Assembly (NCBI GenBank): GCA_902462475.1
Contig: CABQCB010000072.1
Coordinates: 1 to 7,887 of the forward strand
Origin: an uncultured Oscillibacter sp.
Lineage (GTDB): Bacteria; Bacillota_A; Clostridia; Oscillospirales; Oscillospiraceae
Length of the DNA: 7,887 nucleotides
Direction: 5' to 3'
The translations under genes were made by a program, and so were the position numbers. Below, piece after piece: positions 1 through 5,711 of the stretch. Position 1 is the stretch's first letter. The number at the start of each line of letters is the position of its first letter. The notes under the pieces are model-generated. The model searched no databases and was not told where the DNA came from. It was given only the letters and a program-made list of their open reading frames with translations.

Positions 1-750
1 GCCCGCCTCGCGGGCGATGGAGCGCACCTCCACGGTGCCGTCGTAGATCTCGGGCACTTCCAGCTCGAAAAGGCGCTTGACAAGGCCCGGGTGGGTCCGG
101 GAGATGAGCACCTGGGGACCTCGGGTGGACCGGCGGACCTCCACCACGTACACCTTCACGTGCATGCCCTCGGTCAGCTCCTCGCCGGGCACCTGCTCGC
201 CGGCCATGAGCAGCGCCTCCGTGGACTCGCTGCCGGTGCCGATGCGCAAAGAGACGTTGCCGTTGCGGGGATCGATGCGGGTGACCACACCGGTGAGGAT
301 CTCATGCTGCTTGGAGTTGAACTCGTCGTACACCATGCCGCGCTCGGCCTCCCGCAGGCCCTGGATGATGACCTGCTTTCCGTTGCCGGCGGCGATGCGG
401 CCGAACTCCACCGTGTCCACGGGGAGGTTGATCACATCGCCCACTTCGTAGCGGGCGGAGATGTGCTTGGCCTCCTCCACCAGGATCTCGTTGGCGGGGT
501 CCACATAGTCCTCCTCGGCCACCACGTTCTTCTGCACGAACATCTTCATGGTGTGGTGGACCTCGTCCACGTCCACGATCACGTTCTCCACGCCGTCGTG
601 GTCCCGCTTGTAGGCGGTGGTCAGGGCCTGGATGATCTTATCGAGCATGAAGGACTGGGGGATGCCCCGCTCCTTCTCCAGCAGTTCCAGAGCGGCGAAG
701 ATCTCCGCGGGGTTGAAGCCGACGGGCTCCTTTTGCTTTTTGCCTTTCAT
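1..750 (-). CDS. nusA: Transcription termination/antitermination factor NusA, N-terminal 250 residues (cut by window edge)
   Basis: NusA binds RNA polymerase and modulates pausing, intrinsic termination and antitermination. The frame is open from an ATG at 748-750 to the left edge. The first ~125 residues form the NusA N-terminal, polymerase-binding domain; visible pieces include GFNPAEIFAALELLEKERGI near the start and EFGRIAAGNGKQVIIQGLRE around 125-144. An S1 RNA-binding domain follows (about 155-220, with LTGVVTRIDPRNGNVSL and GPQVLISRTHPGLV). The KH region begins at the edge with LEVPEIYDGTVEVRSIAREAG-type sequence, the canonical NusA junction. The start is supported by AAAGGAG about 8 bases upstream. 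It follows rimP by 51 bases with no terminator between, the usual rimP-nusA order of Firmicutes. The C-terminal KH domains are outside the window. Identification is secure from sequence alone. Confidence 0.97.
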   Translation of the reverse strand, partial: MKGKKQKEPVGFNPAEIFAALELLEKERGIPQSFMLDKIIQALTTAYKRDHDGVENVIVDVDEVHHTMKMFVQKNVVAEEDYVDPANEILVEEAKHISARYEVGDVINLPVDTVEFGRIAAGNGKQVIIQGLREAERGMVYDEFNSKQHEILTGVVTRIDPRNGNVSLRIGTGSESTEALLMAGEQVPGEELTEGMHVKVYVVEVRRSTRGPQVLISRTHPGLVKRLFELEVPEIYDGTVEVRSIAREAG

Positions 751-801
751 TCGTGATTCTCCTTTTATTGATACGTCTTTTTCAAACGACTAGGAACGAT
801 G

Positions 802-1263
802 TTAAAATTCCACCCGCAGCCGCACCAGGGCCACGTCCTTTTTCTCAAAGGTCAGCTCCTGGCTGCCCACGGTGATGGTGACAGCGCCGGTGGCTTCATC
901 ATAGGCCTTGAGATGGCCGGCGAACTCCTTGCGGCCGTCCAGATTGCGGTAGAGCTTCACCAGCACGGGGCTGCCCAGAAAGCGGGCAAAGTCCTGGGGA
1001 CGCTTGAGGGCCCGCTCGGCGCCGGCGGAGCCCACCTCCAGCGTGTAGCTGCCCTCGATGGGGTCGGCCTCGTCCAGAAGGTCGCTGACCTTGCGGGAGA
1101 CGGCCTCGCAGTCCAGAATGTCCACGCCACCCTCCTTGTCCAGCAGGATGCGCAGATACCAGGTGCCCGCCTCCTTGACGTACTCCACGTCCCAGAGGGT
1201 GCAGCCCTGATAGGCAATGGCGGGCGCGGCCAGTTCCGCGGTCAGCTCCGTGATCTTCTTCAT
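802..1263 (-). CDS. rimP: Ribosome maturation factor RimP
   Basis: RimP assists maturation of the 30S ribosomal subunit. The 153-residue product has the family's usual length (about 150) and two-part layout. The N-terminal domain carries LWDVEYVKEAGTWYLRILLD (23-42), then the conserved acidic segment ILDCEAVSRKVSDLLDEADPI (49-69) and the signature region SYTLEVGSAGAER (72-84). A C-terminal SH3-like barrel runs from about 90 to the end. The signature differs from the textbook VSSPGLDR form (here GSAGAER); similar SAG variants are, from memory, common in Clostridia, so this is probably lineage drift. The ATG is preceded by AAGGGGGA at good spacing. It is the first gene of the rimP-nusA operon. 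A candidate promoter and a terminator-like leader hairpin lie upstream. Confidence 0.95.
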   Translation of the reverse strand: MKKITELTAELAAPAIAYQGCTLWDVEYVKEAGTWYLRILLDKEGGVDILDCEAVSRKVSDLLDEADPIEGSYTLEVGSAGAERALKRPQDFARFLGSPVLVKLYRNLDGRKEFAGHLKAYDEATGAVTITVGSQELTFEKKDVALVRLRVEF

Positions 1264-1322
1264 GGGAAATCCCCCTTTATTTTACAGAAATTGCAAAATT
1301 TGACCGGCCAAAAAAGGCCAAC

Positions 1323-1348
1323 AAAAAGAGCGGACCACTGGCCCACTC
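1323..1348 (-). terminator. Terminator-like hairpin in the rimP-nusA leader (candidate attenuator)
   Basis: Read on the minus strand, arm 1340-1348 pairs with arm 1328-1336 to give nine base pairs, two of them G-U, around a three-base loop (1337-1339). Five Ts (1327-1323) follow immediately. This is the form of an intrinsic terminator. It lies between the candidate rimP promoter and the rimP start, so it could attenuate the operon; alternatively it is a second stop for readthrough from the znu operon. A further six-T run at 1311-1316 lies downstream. Confidence 0.5.
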
Positions 1349-1375
1349 CACACACCTTACTCTTCTAACATACAC

Positions 1376-1404
1376 ACCATACCACAGATGGGGAGAAAGC
1401 GCAA
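1376..1404 (-). promoter_or_regulatory. Candidate sigma-A promoter of rimP-nusA
   Basis: On the minus strand, TTGCGC (1404-1399) and TATGGT (1381-1376) are separated by 17 bases. The -10 is preceded by TG plus one base, an extended -10 form. Each hexamer matches four of six consensus bases. The predicted start is near 1368, giving a leader of about 105 bases before rimP. It lies downstream of the znu operon terminator, as expected for an independent operon promoter. The -35 overlaps one arm of a short inverted repeat (CGCAAG at 1400-1405, CTTGCG at 1412-1417). Confidence 0.5.
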
Positions 1405-1438
1405 GCCTTTTCTTGCGGTTTTCTTTATTATATTGTGT

Positions 1439-1479
1439 AAAAAAACCGCCGGATATGCGCATCTGGCACACCCGGCGGT
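1439..1479 (-). terminator. Intrinsic terminator of the zur-znuCB operon
   Basis: On the minus strand the arms ACCGCCGG (1479-1472) and CCGGCGGT (1452-1445) pair perfectly. A nested TGTGC/GCGCA pairing inside the loop extends the structure. A run of seven Ts (1445-1439) follows at once. It begins only a few bases after the permease stop codon (1485-1487). Confidence 0.88.
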
Positions 1480-1484
1480 GTATT

Positions 1485-2300
1485 TCAGCGCCGGCGCAGG
1501 GCCGACACCAGGCAGGAGAGCAGGAACAGCGTGAGATTTGCCACCACCACCGACGCGCCCACCGGCGTGGACAGGGTGAAGGAGGCCACCAGGCCCGCGC
1601 AGAAGCACGCCACGGATGTGACGGCGGCGCACACAACCACGCCCCGAAAGCTCTTGAAAAGGCGCATGGCCGTCAGGGCGGGAAAGATGACCAAAGAGGA
1701 GATGAGCATAGCGCCCATCATCCGCATGCCCAGCACGATGGTCAGTGCCGTGAGGATGGAGAGGAGGGTATTGTACCGCTCCACCTTCAGTCCCGTGGCC
1801 CGGGAGAAGCTCTCGTCGAAGGTGACGGCGAAGAGCTTGTGGTAGAAGAGGATGAACAGCACCAGCACGGCAATGCACAGCGCCACGGACAGCACCACGT
1901 CCGCCTGCGTCATGGCCAGGACCGAACCGAACATGTAGTTATCCACGTCGGTGGTCATGCCGGTGGTCTGGGAGATGACGATGATGCCGATGGCCAGGGC
2001 CGACGCGCTCATGACGGCGATGGCGGCGTCGCTGTTCCAGTGGGGATGGCTGGCCATGCGCAGCAGGAAGAAGGCCGCCAGGATCACCACGGGGATGGAG
2101 AAGTACAGCGGCGTCACCCCCAGGGCCACGGCAATGGCCAGGGCGCCGAAGGACACGTGGCTGAGGCCGTCGCCAATCATGGAGTAGCGCTTGAGCACCA
2201 GGGAAACGCCCAGCAGCGCCGCGCACAGGCTCACCAGCACACCGGCGATGAGGGCCCGCTGCATGAACGGATAGGAGAAGATCAGACTCAAAGACATCAT
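1485..2300 (-). CDS. znuB: ABC-3 family metal (zinc/manganese) transporter permease, ZnuB-like
   Basis: Membrane subunit of an ABC importer for divalent metal, probably zinc. The 271-residue protein is almost entirely hydrophobic, with about seven to nine likely membrane segments. ABC-3 hallmarks are visible: VLKRYSMIGDGLSHVSFGALA (36-56), the cytoplasmic coupling segment FDESFSRATGL (161-171), GMRMMGAMLISSLVIFPA (191-208) and STPVGASVVV near 244-253. The length is normal for the family. Two ATGs are adjacent. The second (2295-2297) has better spacing from GGAGGT (about 6 bases against 3), so the true start may be one codon later. The upstream ATPase stop overlaps this start by one to four bases, implying translational coupling. 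Metal choice is inferred from the neighbouring Fur/Zur-type regulator and its box; manganese or iron cannot be excluded from this sequence. Confidence 0.92.
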   Translation of the reverse strand: MMSLSLIFSYPFMQRALIAGVLVSLCAALLGVSLVLKRYSMIGDGLSHVSFGALAIAVALGVTPLYFSIPVVILAAFFLLRMASHPHWNSDAAIAVMSASALAIGIIVISQTTGMTTDVDNYMFGSVLAMTQADVVLSVALCIAVLVLFILFYHKLFAVTFDESFSRATGLKVERYNTLLSILTALTIVLGMRMMGAMLISSLVIFPALTAMRLFKSFRGVVVCAAVTSVACFCAGLVASFTLSTPVGASVVVANLTLFLLSCLVSALRRR

Positions 2301-3007
2301 TCCACCTCCCGGAACCGCCGCCCCTGGGGGGAGGCCAGATACTCCGCCACCGTGCCGGAGAAGATGCTGCTGCGGCCGATGTGCAGCACGGTGCGGGCGC
2401 TTTTGAGGGCCGCCTTCAGGTCGTGGGTCACCATGACCACGGCCATGTGCTCTTTTTCGTTGAGATAGGCCAGGGTCTTGTAAAGATCCTGGGCCGCCGC
2501 CGGGTCCAGCCCGGTGATGGGCTCATCCAGAATGAGCAGGGAACTGGCGGCGCACAGCGCCCGGGCCAGAAGCACCCGCTGCTGCTGGCCGCCGGACAGG
2601 TCCCGGTAGCACTGGTCCTTCAGCTCCAGCACGCCCAGCTTGCCCAGGTTCATGAGGGCCTGGGACTTCTGGGCGGCGGAGTAGAAAAAGCGGTTTTTCC
2701 GCTGGTTGAGGCAGCCGGAGAGCACTACCTCATATACGGTGGCGGGGAAATCCCGCTGGGCCCGGGTCTGCTGGGGCAGATACCCGATGGCGCCCCGCTG
2801 GAGCTCCGGCGAGCGGAGGATCTGCCCCGACTGGGGCGGCAGCAGCCCCAGAAGGCCCCGCAGCAGCGTGGATTTGCCGGAGCCGTTGTCGCCTACGATG
2901 CAAAGGTAGTCTCCGGTGCGGATGGTCAGGTCCAGGTGGGTCAGCACGCTCTGGCCCTCATACCCCAGCGACACGTCCCGGCACACGATCAGTTCATTCG
3001 GTTCCAT
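2297..3007 (-). CDS. znuC: ABC transporter ATP-binding protein for metal uptake, ZnuC-like
   Basis: Cytoplasmic ATPase that powers the metal importer. The 236-residue protein has every ABC motif in order: Walker A GDNGSGKST (39-47), Q-loop YLPQQ (76-80), signature LSGGQQQR (137-144), Walker B LLILDEP (157-163), D-loop GLDPA (166-170) and the switch histidine in VMVTHD (191-196). Nothing catalytic is missing. The open frame extends about 106 codons further upstream, but that extension lies over the regulator gene in another frame. The ATG at 3005-3007 has GAGGAGG six to seven bases upstream and begins the normal ABC fold, so it is the start. Its first 14 bases overlap the end of the regulator gene and its stop overlaps the permease start. 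Family: manganese/zinc/iron ABC ATPases; zinc is favoured by context. Confidence 0.93.
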   Translation of the reverse strand: MEPNELIVCRDVSLGYEGQSVLTHLDLTIRTGDYLCIVGDNGSGKSTLLRGLLGLLPPQSGQILRSPELQRGAIGYLPQQTRAQRDFPATVYEVVLSGCLNQRKNRFFYSAAQKSQALMNLGKLGVLELKDQCYRDLSGGQQQRVLLARALCAASSLLILDEPITGLDPAAAQDLYKTLAYLNEKEHMAVVMVTHDLKAALKSARTVLHIGRSSIFSGTVAEYLASPQGRRFREVE

Positions 3008-3407
3008 GGGCTTCCTCCTCGGCGCAGTTTTCACAAAGCCCCGTGAACACCGTGCCCCGGGGGTCGATGCGGAAGTGGTGCTCCCGCTCCAGATGGTCGT
3101 ACAGGGACTGAAGGTGGGTGCAGTCCACGTGGCGGACCCGGCCGCAGCGGCTGCACTTGAGCAGCACGCAGTCCCGGTGGCCGCCGGCGTGGCCGCACAG
3201 GTGGAAAAAGGCGCCCTCCGCCGTGTTGATCTTGTGGACTTGCCCGGTGAGCGTGAGCTTTTCCAGTTGGCGGTAAATGGTGGCAAGGCCCACAGGGCAG
3301 CCGGCCTGACGCAGCGCCTGGGCAAGGTCCGCCGCCGTCAGAGGCTCTCCCTGCCGCTGCTCCAGGCACCGCAGCACCGCCTGCTGCTGTTTGGTGGTAT
3401 AGGACAT
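2994..3407 (-). CDS. zur: Fur-family metalloregulator, probably zinc-sensing Zur
   Basis: DNA-binding repressor of metal uptake. The 137-residue protein has a winged-helix domain (1-~65) with recognition helix GLATIYRQLEKLTLTGQV (40-57), matching the Fur-family TVYRxL pattern. A dimerisation/metal domain follows. Two CxxC pairs, C85-C88 (CSRCG) and C125-C128 (CENC), form the structural zinc site. Candidate sensing ligands include H69, C71, H77, C80, H93, C96, H105 and H110/H111. The canonical Fur HHDHxxC stretch is replaced by HRDCVLLKC, closer in spacing to Zur-type members. GGAGG precedes the ATG by about 8 bases. It is first in an operon with znuC and znuB, and a palindromic Zur/Fur-like box covers its predicted transcription start. 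Zur rather than Fur or PerR is inferred from the ABC-3 partner and box sequence. Confidence 0.87.
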   Translation of the reverse strand: MSYTTKQQQAVLRCLEQRQGEPLTAADLAQALRQAGCPVGLATIYRQLEKLTLTGQVHKINTAEGAFFHLCGHAGGHRDCVLLKCSRCGRVRHVDCTHLQSLYDHLEREHHFRIDPRGTVFTGLCENCAEEEAHGTE

Positions 3408-3428
3408 ACAGTGCCTCCAATATGAAAA

Positions 3429-3443
3429 CGAAAATCATTTTCA
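3429..3443. promoter_or_regulatory. Zur/Fur-type operator (7-1-7 palindrome)
   Basis: The core GAAAAT-C-ATTTTC (3430-3442) is a perfect 6-1-6 inverted repeat. Read as a 15-base box it is CGAAAATCATTTTCA. It matches the Fur 7-1-7 consensus TGATAATnATTATCA at 12 of 14 arm positions. From memory it matches the actinobacterial Zur box (TGAAAATnATTTTCA) at all but one. It covers the predicted start site of the zur-znuCB operon just downstream of the -10, an ideal repression position. Confidence 0.75.
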
Positions 3444-3444
3444 C

Positions 3445-3472
3445 ATTATAAACGGGCCGTGAAAAAAGTCAA
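3445..3472 (-). promoter_or_regulatory. Sigma-A promoter of the zur-znuCB operon
   Basis: On the minus strand TTGACT (3472-3467) and a perfect TATAAT (3450-3445) are 16 bases apart. The predicted start is about 3438, inside the Zur-like box. The start codon of the regulator follows some 30 bases later with GGAGG between. Confidence 0.85.
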
Positions 3473-3478
3473 GAGCAG

Positions 3479-3507
3479 TTGCAAAATTCCGGGAAATGGG
3501 GTATGGT
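3479..3507 (+). promoter_or_regulatory. Candidate promoter of the nucleotidyltransferase gene
   Basis: TTGCAA (3479-3484) and TATGGT (3502-3507) are spaced by 17 bases, each matching four of six consensus bases. Its -35 lies back to back with that of the divergent zur promoter, six bases apart. An alternative -10, TATAAC (3516-3521), has no good -35. The Zur-like box lies upstream of this promoter and does not overlap it. Confidence 0.45.
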
Positions 3508-3520
3508 AAACTTATTATAA

Positions 3521-3541
3521 CACGCCGCATGGGACGGCGTG
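3521..3541 (+). promoter_or_regulatory. Leader hairpin just upstream of the nucleotidyltransferase ribosome binding site
   Basis: CACGCCG (3521-3527) pairs perfectly with CGGCGTG (3535-3541) around a seven-base loop. The hairpin ends five bases before the AGGAG ribosome binding site (3547-3551). No T run follows, so it is not a terminator. It may stabilise the 5' end of the message or affect initiation. Confidence 0.4.
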
Positions 3542-3558
3542 GGAGTAGGAGAATCGAT

Positions 3559-4473
3559 ATGAAAGTTTCACTGGTCATCATGGCCGCGGGCCTGGGTTCC
3601 CGCTACGGCGGCAGCAAGCAGGTGGACGGCATCGGCCCCCACCATGAGATCTTGATGGAATACTCTATTTACGACGCTATCCGGGCGGGCTTCAACAAAA
3701 TCGTGTTCATCATCAAGCCGGAGATGGAGGAGATGATGCACCGGCTGTGCGGGGACTATCTGGCGGGCAAGACCGCCCGGGACGGCAGCCCCGTGGAGGT
3801 GGCGTACGCCTTCCAGGATTTTTCCTCCGTGCCGGATTTTTACCACATCCCCCCGGAGCGCACCAAGCCCTTCGGCACCGTTCATGCCCTGCTGTGCGCG
3901 GCGGATGTGGTGCATGAGCCCTGCTGCGTCATCAACGCCGACGATTATTACGGCATCGACGCCTACCGCACCATTTATGAAGAGCTGATCCGTCTGCCCG
4001 AGACGGGGAAGGCTACCATGGTGGGCTACCTTCTGAAAAATACCGCCAGCCTCCACGGCACGGTCTCCCGGGGCGTGTGCACCGTCAAGGACGGCAAGCT
4101 CCAGTCTGTGCGGGAGGCGCTGAAGGTGCAGCTCTACCCGGACGGCACGCTGCGGGATCTGGCCCGGGAGCCCCTGGCGCCGGACACGGTGGTGTCCATG
4201 AACTTCTGGGGCTTCATGCCCAGCATCTTCCCCGCCCTGCGGGAGTACTTTGAGAACTTCCTGCGCAACGAGGCGGGAGAGGACATCAAGGCCGAGTGTC
4301 TGCTGCCGGTGATGGTGGACCAGCAGATGAAGGCGGGAAAGCTGGAGGTGTCCGTGCTCCACTCTGCCGACAAGTGGTTCGGCATGACCTACCAGCAGGA
4401 CCGCGCCGTGGTGGCCGAGGAGCTGCAAAAGCTCCACCAGCGGGGAGACTATCCTGAGAGCCTGCGGGGATAA
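3559..4473 (+). CDS. Sugar-phosphate nucleotidyltransferase-like protein (substrate unknown)
   Basis: Predicted to transfer a nucleotidyl group from an NTP to a phosphorylated sugar or alcohol. The 304-residue protein begins with a Rossmann-like NTP-transferase fold. The nucleotide loop is MAAGLGSRYGGSKQ (8-21), a GxGxRxGxxK pattern. The metal-binding site is probably INADDYYG (125-132), with D128/D129. SMNFWGFMPS (213-222) is a later core strand. It lacks the usual TRxxPxTKxxPK start of GalU/RmlA-type enzymes, having a short glycine-rich loop and IGPHHEILMEYSIYDA (25-40) instead, so it should not be called GalU. The frame continues 21 codons upstream, but the ATG at 3559 has AGGAG seven bases before it and starts at the conserved first strand. 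It appears monocistronic, divergent from zur and followed by a terminator, so its neighbours give no clue to substrate. Confidence 0.82.
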   Translation: MKVSLVIMAAGLGSRYGGSKQVDGIGPHHEILMEYSIYDAIRAGFNKIVFIIKPEMEEMMHRLCGDYLAGKTARDGSPVEVAYAFQDFSSVPDFYHIPPERTKPFGTVHALLCAADVVHEPCCVINADDYYGIDAYRTIYEELIRLPETGKATMVGYLLKNTASLHGTVSRGVCTVKDGKLQSVREALKVQLYPDGTLRDLAREPLAPDTVVSMNFWGFMPSIFPALREYFENFLRNEAGEDIKAECLLPVMVDQQMKAGKLEVSVLHSADKWFGMTYQQDRAVVAEELQKLHQRGDYPESLRG

Positions 4474-4501
4474 AGCATATGCCCGCCCGCATCCATCCAT
4501 G

Positions 4502-4540
4502 AAAAAAGCGCTTCCGGCGTTGGCCGGGAGCGCTTTTTTT
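4502..4540 (+). terminator. Intrinsic terminator after the nucleotidyltransferase gene (bidirectional form)
   Basis: AAAAAAGCGCT-T-CCGG (4502-4517) pairs with CCGG-G-AGCGCTTTTTT (4524-4539) with a single mismatch, a six-base loop and seven Ts (4534-4540). The A run on the left makes it a possible terminator on the other strand too, though no minus-strand gene ends here. It begins about 29 bases after the stop codon. Confidence 0.92.
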
Positions 4541-4656
4541 GCCCGGCGGCAGTTGTTAAAAATTGATACCGAATTTTCAATGTTTTGTTTCGACTTTTTT
4601 CGTCCCAAACCGTCTAATTAGTATAGAAGGGAATCACGCGGGAAGGGGCGGTTATC

Positions 4657-5577
4657 ATGAAAAGAGCGAGAAGAGCGGCCCGGCGCCGGTGGGGGCTGGG
4701 CAAAGCGTTGGGATTGGTGGCGCTGGCAGGTGTGCTGGCAGTGGTGTTTTCGGGGAAGCTGCCGGCGGCGGCGCTGCCGGAGGCGACATCGGGAGAGGGC
4801 GACGTGTTCCGTCAGCCGGTCCGGGTGCTGCACCGGCCTGCCCGGTCATCGGAGCAGTCCGATGAGACGGAGCCGGAGGAGAAGAGCGCGCAGACCGCGC
4901 CCATCGAGACCCCTCGCATGCCGGAACTGCCGGTGGAGGAGACTGCGGGAGAGGAAGCGGACAGCAGCGTGGTGGTGCCCCAGAGTGACCCCGTGGGGAT
5001 GGAGTATTTCTCCGACGCGGTCTTTCTGGGCGATTCCCGGACGGAGGGGCTGTACCTCTACGGTAATATGACGGAAGGGGAGTTCCTTTACGCCGTGGGC
5101 GCCACGGTGGAGTCCGTGTTCACCAAGCCCACCCAGACCACGGACGCGGGGAAGGTGCCCATGCTGGACGCTCTGGCGGACATGGAGTGCGGCAAGGTGT
5201 ACATCATGCTGGGCGTCAACGAGCTGGGCTGGCCCCGGACGGAGACCTTCCGTGACCAGTACGGCAAGGTCATTGACCGGGTCCGCCAGGACCATCCCGA
5301 CGCCCAGGTGATCATTCAGTCCATCCTGCCGGTCAGCGCCGAACAGGACGCCAAGGGCACCTATGTCAATAACCGCCGCATCCAGGAGTTCAACGATGTG
5401 CTCCGGGAACTGGCGGAGGAGAAGAACTGCCCCTATCTGGACGTGGCGGAGGCGGTGACCGGGGAGGACGGGTGCCTGCTTCCGGAGCTCACCTCCGACG
5501 GGGTGCACCTGAACACCAAGGGCTGCGCCGTCTGGCGGGAGTATCTCATGAATCATCCGGTTACAAAGACCCTCTGA
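4657..5577 (+). CDS. Membrane-anchored or secreted SGNH/GDSL-family hydrolase
   Basis: Likely extracellular esterase/acylhydrolase. The 306-residue protein starts with a very basic stretch (KRARRAARRRW) and a hydrophobic segment (about 15-40) acting as a signal peptide or anchor. A low-complexity Glu/Pro/Ser linker follows (about 42-112), then an SGNH domain. Block I is VFLGDSRTEGL (122-132) with nucleophile S127. The block III asparagine is N188 in MLGVNELG. Block V is SDGVHL (280-285) with D281 and H284. All catalytic residues are present. AAGGGG (4643-4648) lies eight bases before the ATG. It is a single-gene unit between two terminators. Related proteins in Clostridia are often thought to deacetylate cell-wall or exported glycans, but nothing here fixes the substrate. 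Alanine and proline codons lean to GCG/CCG, unlike the downstream kdgT operon. Confidence 0.88.
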   Translation: MKRARRAARRRWGLGKALGLVALAGVLAVVFSGKLPAAALPEATSGEGDVFRQPVRVLHRPARSSEQSDETEPEEKSAQTAPIETPRMPELPVEETAGEEADSSVVVPQSDPVGMEYFSDAVFLGDSRTEGLYLYGNMTEGEFLYAVGATVESVFTKPTQTTDAGKVPMLDALADMECGKVYIMLGVNELGWPRTETFRDQYGKVIDRVRQDHPDAQVIIQSILPVSAEQDAKGTYVNNRRIQEFNDVLRELAEEKNCPYLDVAEAVTGEDGCLLPELTSDGVHLNTKGCAVWREYLMNHPVTKTL

Positions 5578-5607
5578 ACGAAGAGGGTCTTTGTTTTTAC
5601 TTTTTTT
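5563..5607 (+). terminator. Intrinsic terminator overlapping the end of the SGNH hydrolase gene
   Basis: ACAAAGACCCTC (5563-5574) pairs perfectly over 12 bases with GAGGGTCTTTGT (5583-5594) around an eight-base loop, followed by TTTTT and a second seven-T run (5601-5607). The left arm is the last four sense codons of the hydrolase (Thr-Lys-Thr-Leu) and its stop codon lies in the loop. Confidence 0.93.
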
Positions 5608-5669
5608 ACAGTTTTATTTTGAGACGTTCATGCACAATTGCCGAAAAATGAGGGAGCATAGACAATTAC

Positions 5670-5698
5670 TTGACAACTTGGCTGAAAAACGCTATAAA
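5670..5698 (+). promoter_or_regulatory. Strong sigma-A promoter of the kdgT-uxaA operon
   Basis: A perfect TTGACA (5670-5675) and TATAAA (5693-5698, followed by T) are spaced by the optimal 17 bases. The predicted start is about 5705, giving a leader of about 130 bases. It is the closest promoter to consensus on the plus strand of the window. Confidence 0.88.
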
Positions 5699-5711
5699 TA
5701 CAGTGTACGTA

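Noticed and set aside
1302..1322. GGCC-A6-GGCC repeat in the rimP leader as a further terminator.
   Set aside because: The stem is only four to five pairs, and it is not followed by a T run on either strand beyond its own loop.
1413..2468. A 351-codon plus-strand frame opposite the permease, rich in His, Gln and Gly.
   Set aside because: The composition is that of the complement of a hydrophobic membrane protein. It has no recognisable domain and crosses the znuB/znuC boundary.
3008..3325. Upstream extension of the ABC ATPase frame to 3325.
   Set aside because: It overlaps the zur gene in another frame and lacks family similarity. The ATG at 3005-3007 has a strong ribosome binding site and the normal ABC N-terminus.
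3568..4608. A 346-codon minus-strand frame opposite the nucleotidyltransferase.
   Set aside because: Shadow frame: His/Leu/Val-rich, no motif, and it starts across the plus-strand terminator.
4589..4627. Promoter for the SGNH hydrolase gene (TAATTA at 4615-4620 or TATAGA at 4622-4627).
   Set aside because: No -35 with acceptable match and spacing could be paired with either hexamer. A promoter must exist after the terminator, but I cannot place it.
5682..5698. Catabolite-repression (cre) site inside the kdgT promoter spacer (GAAAAACGCTATAA).
   Set aside because: Only about 11 of 14 positions fit, and the conserved TG at the left is shifted; too weak to annotate.
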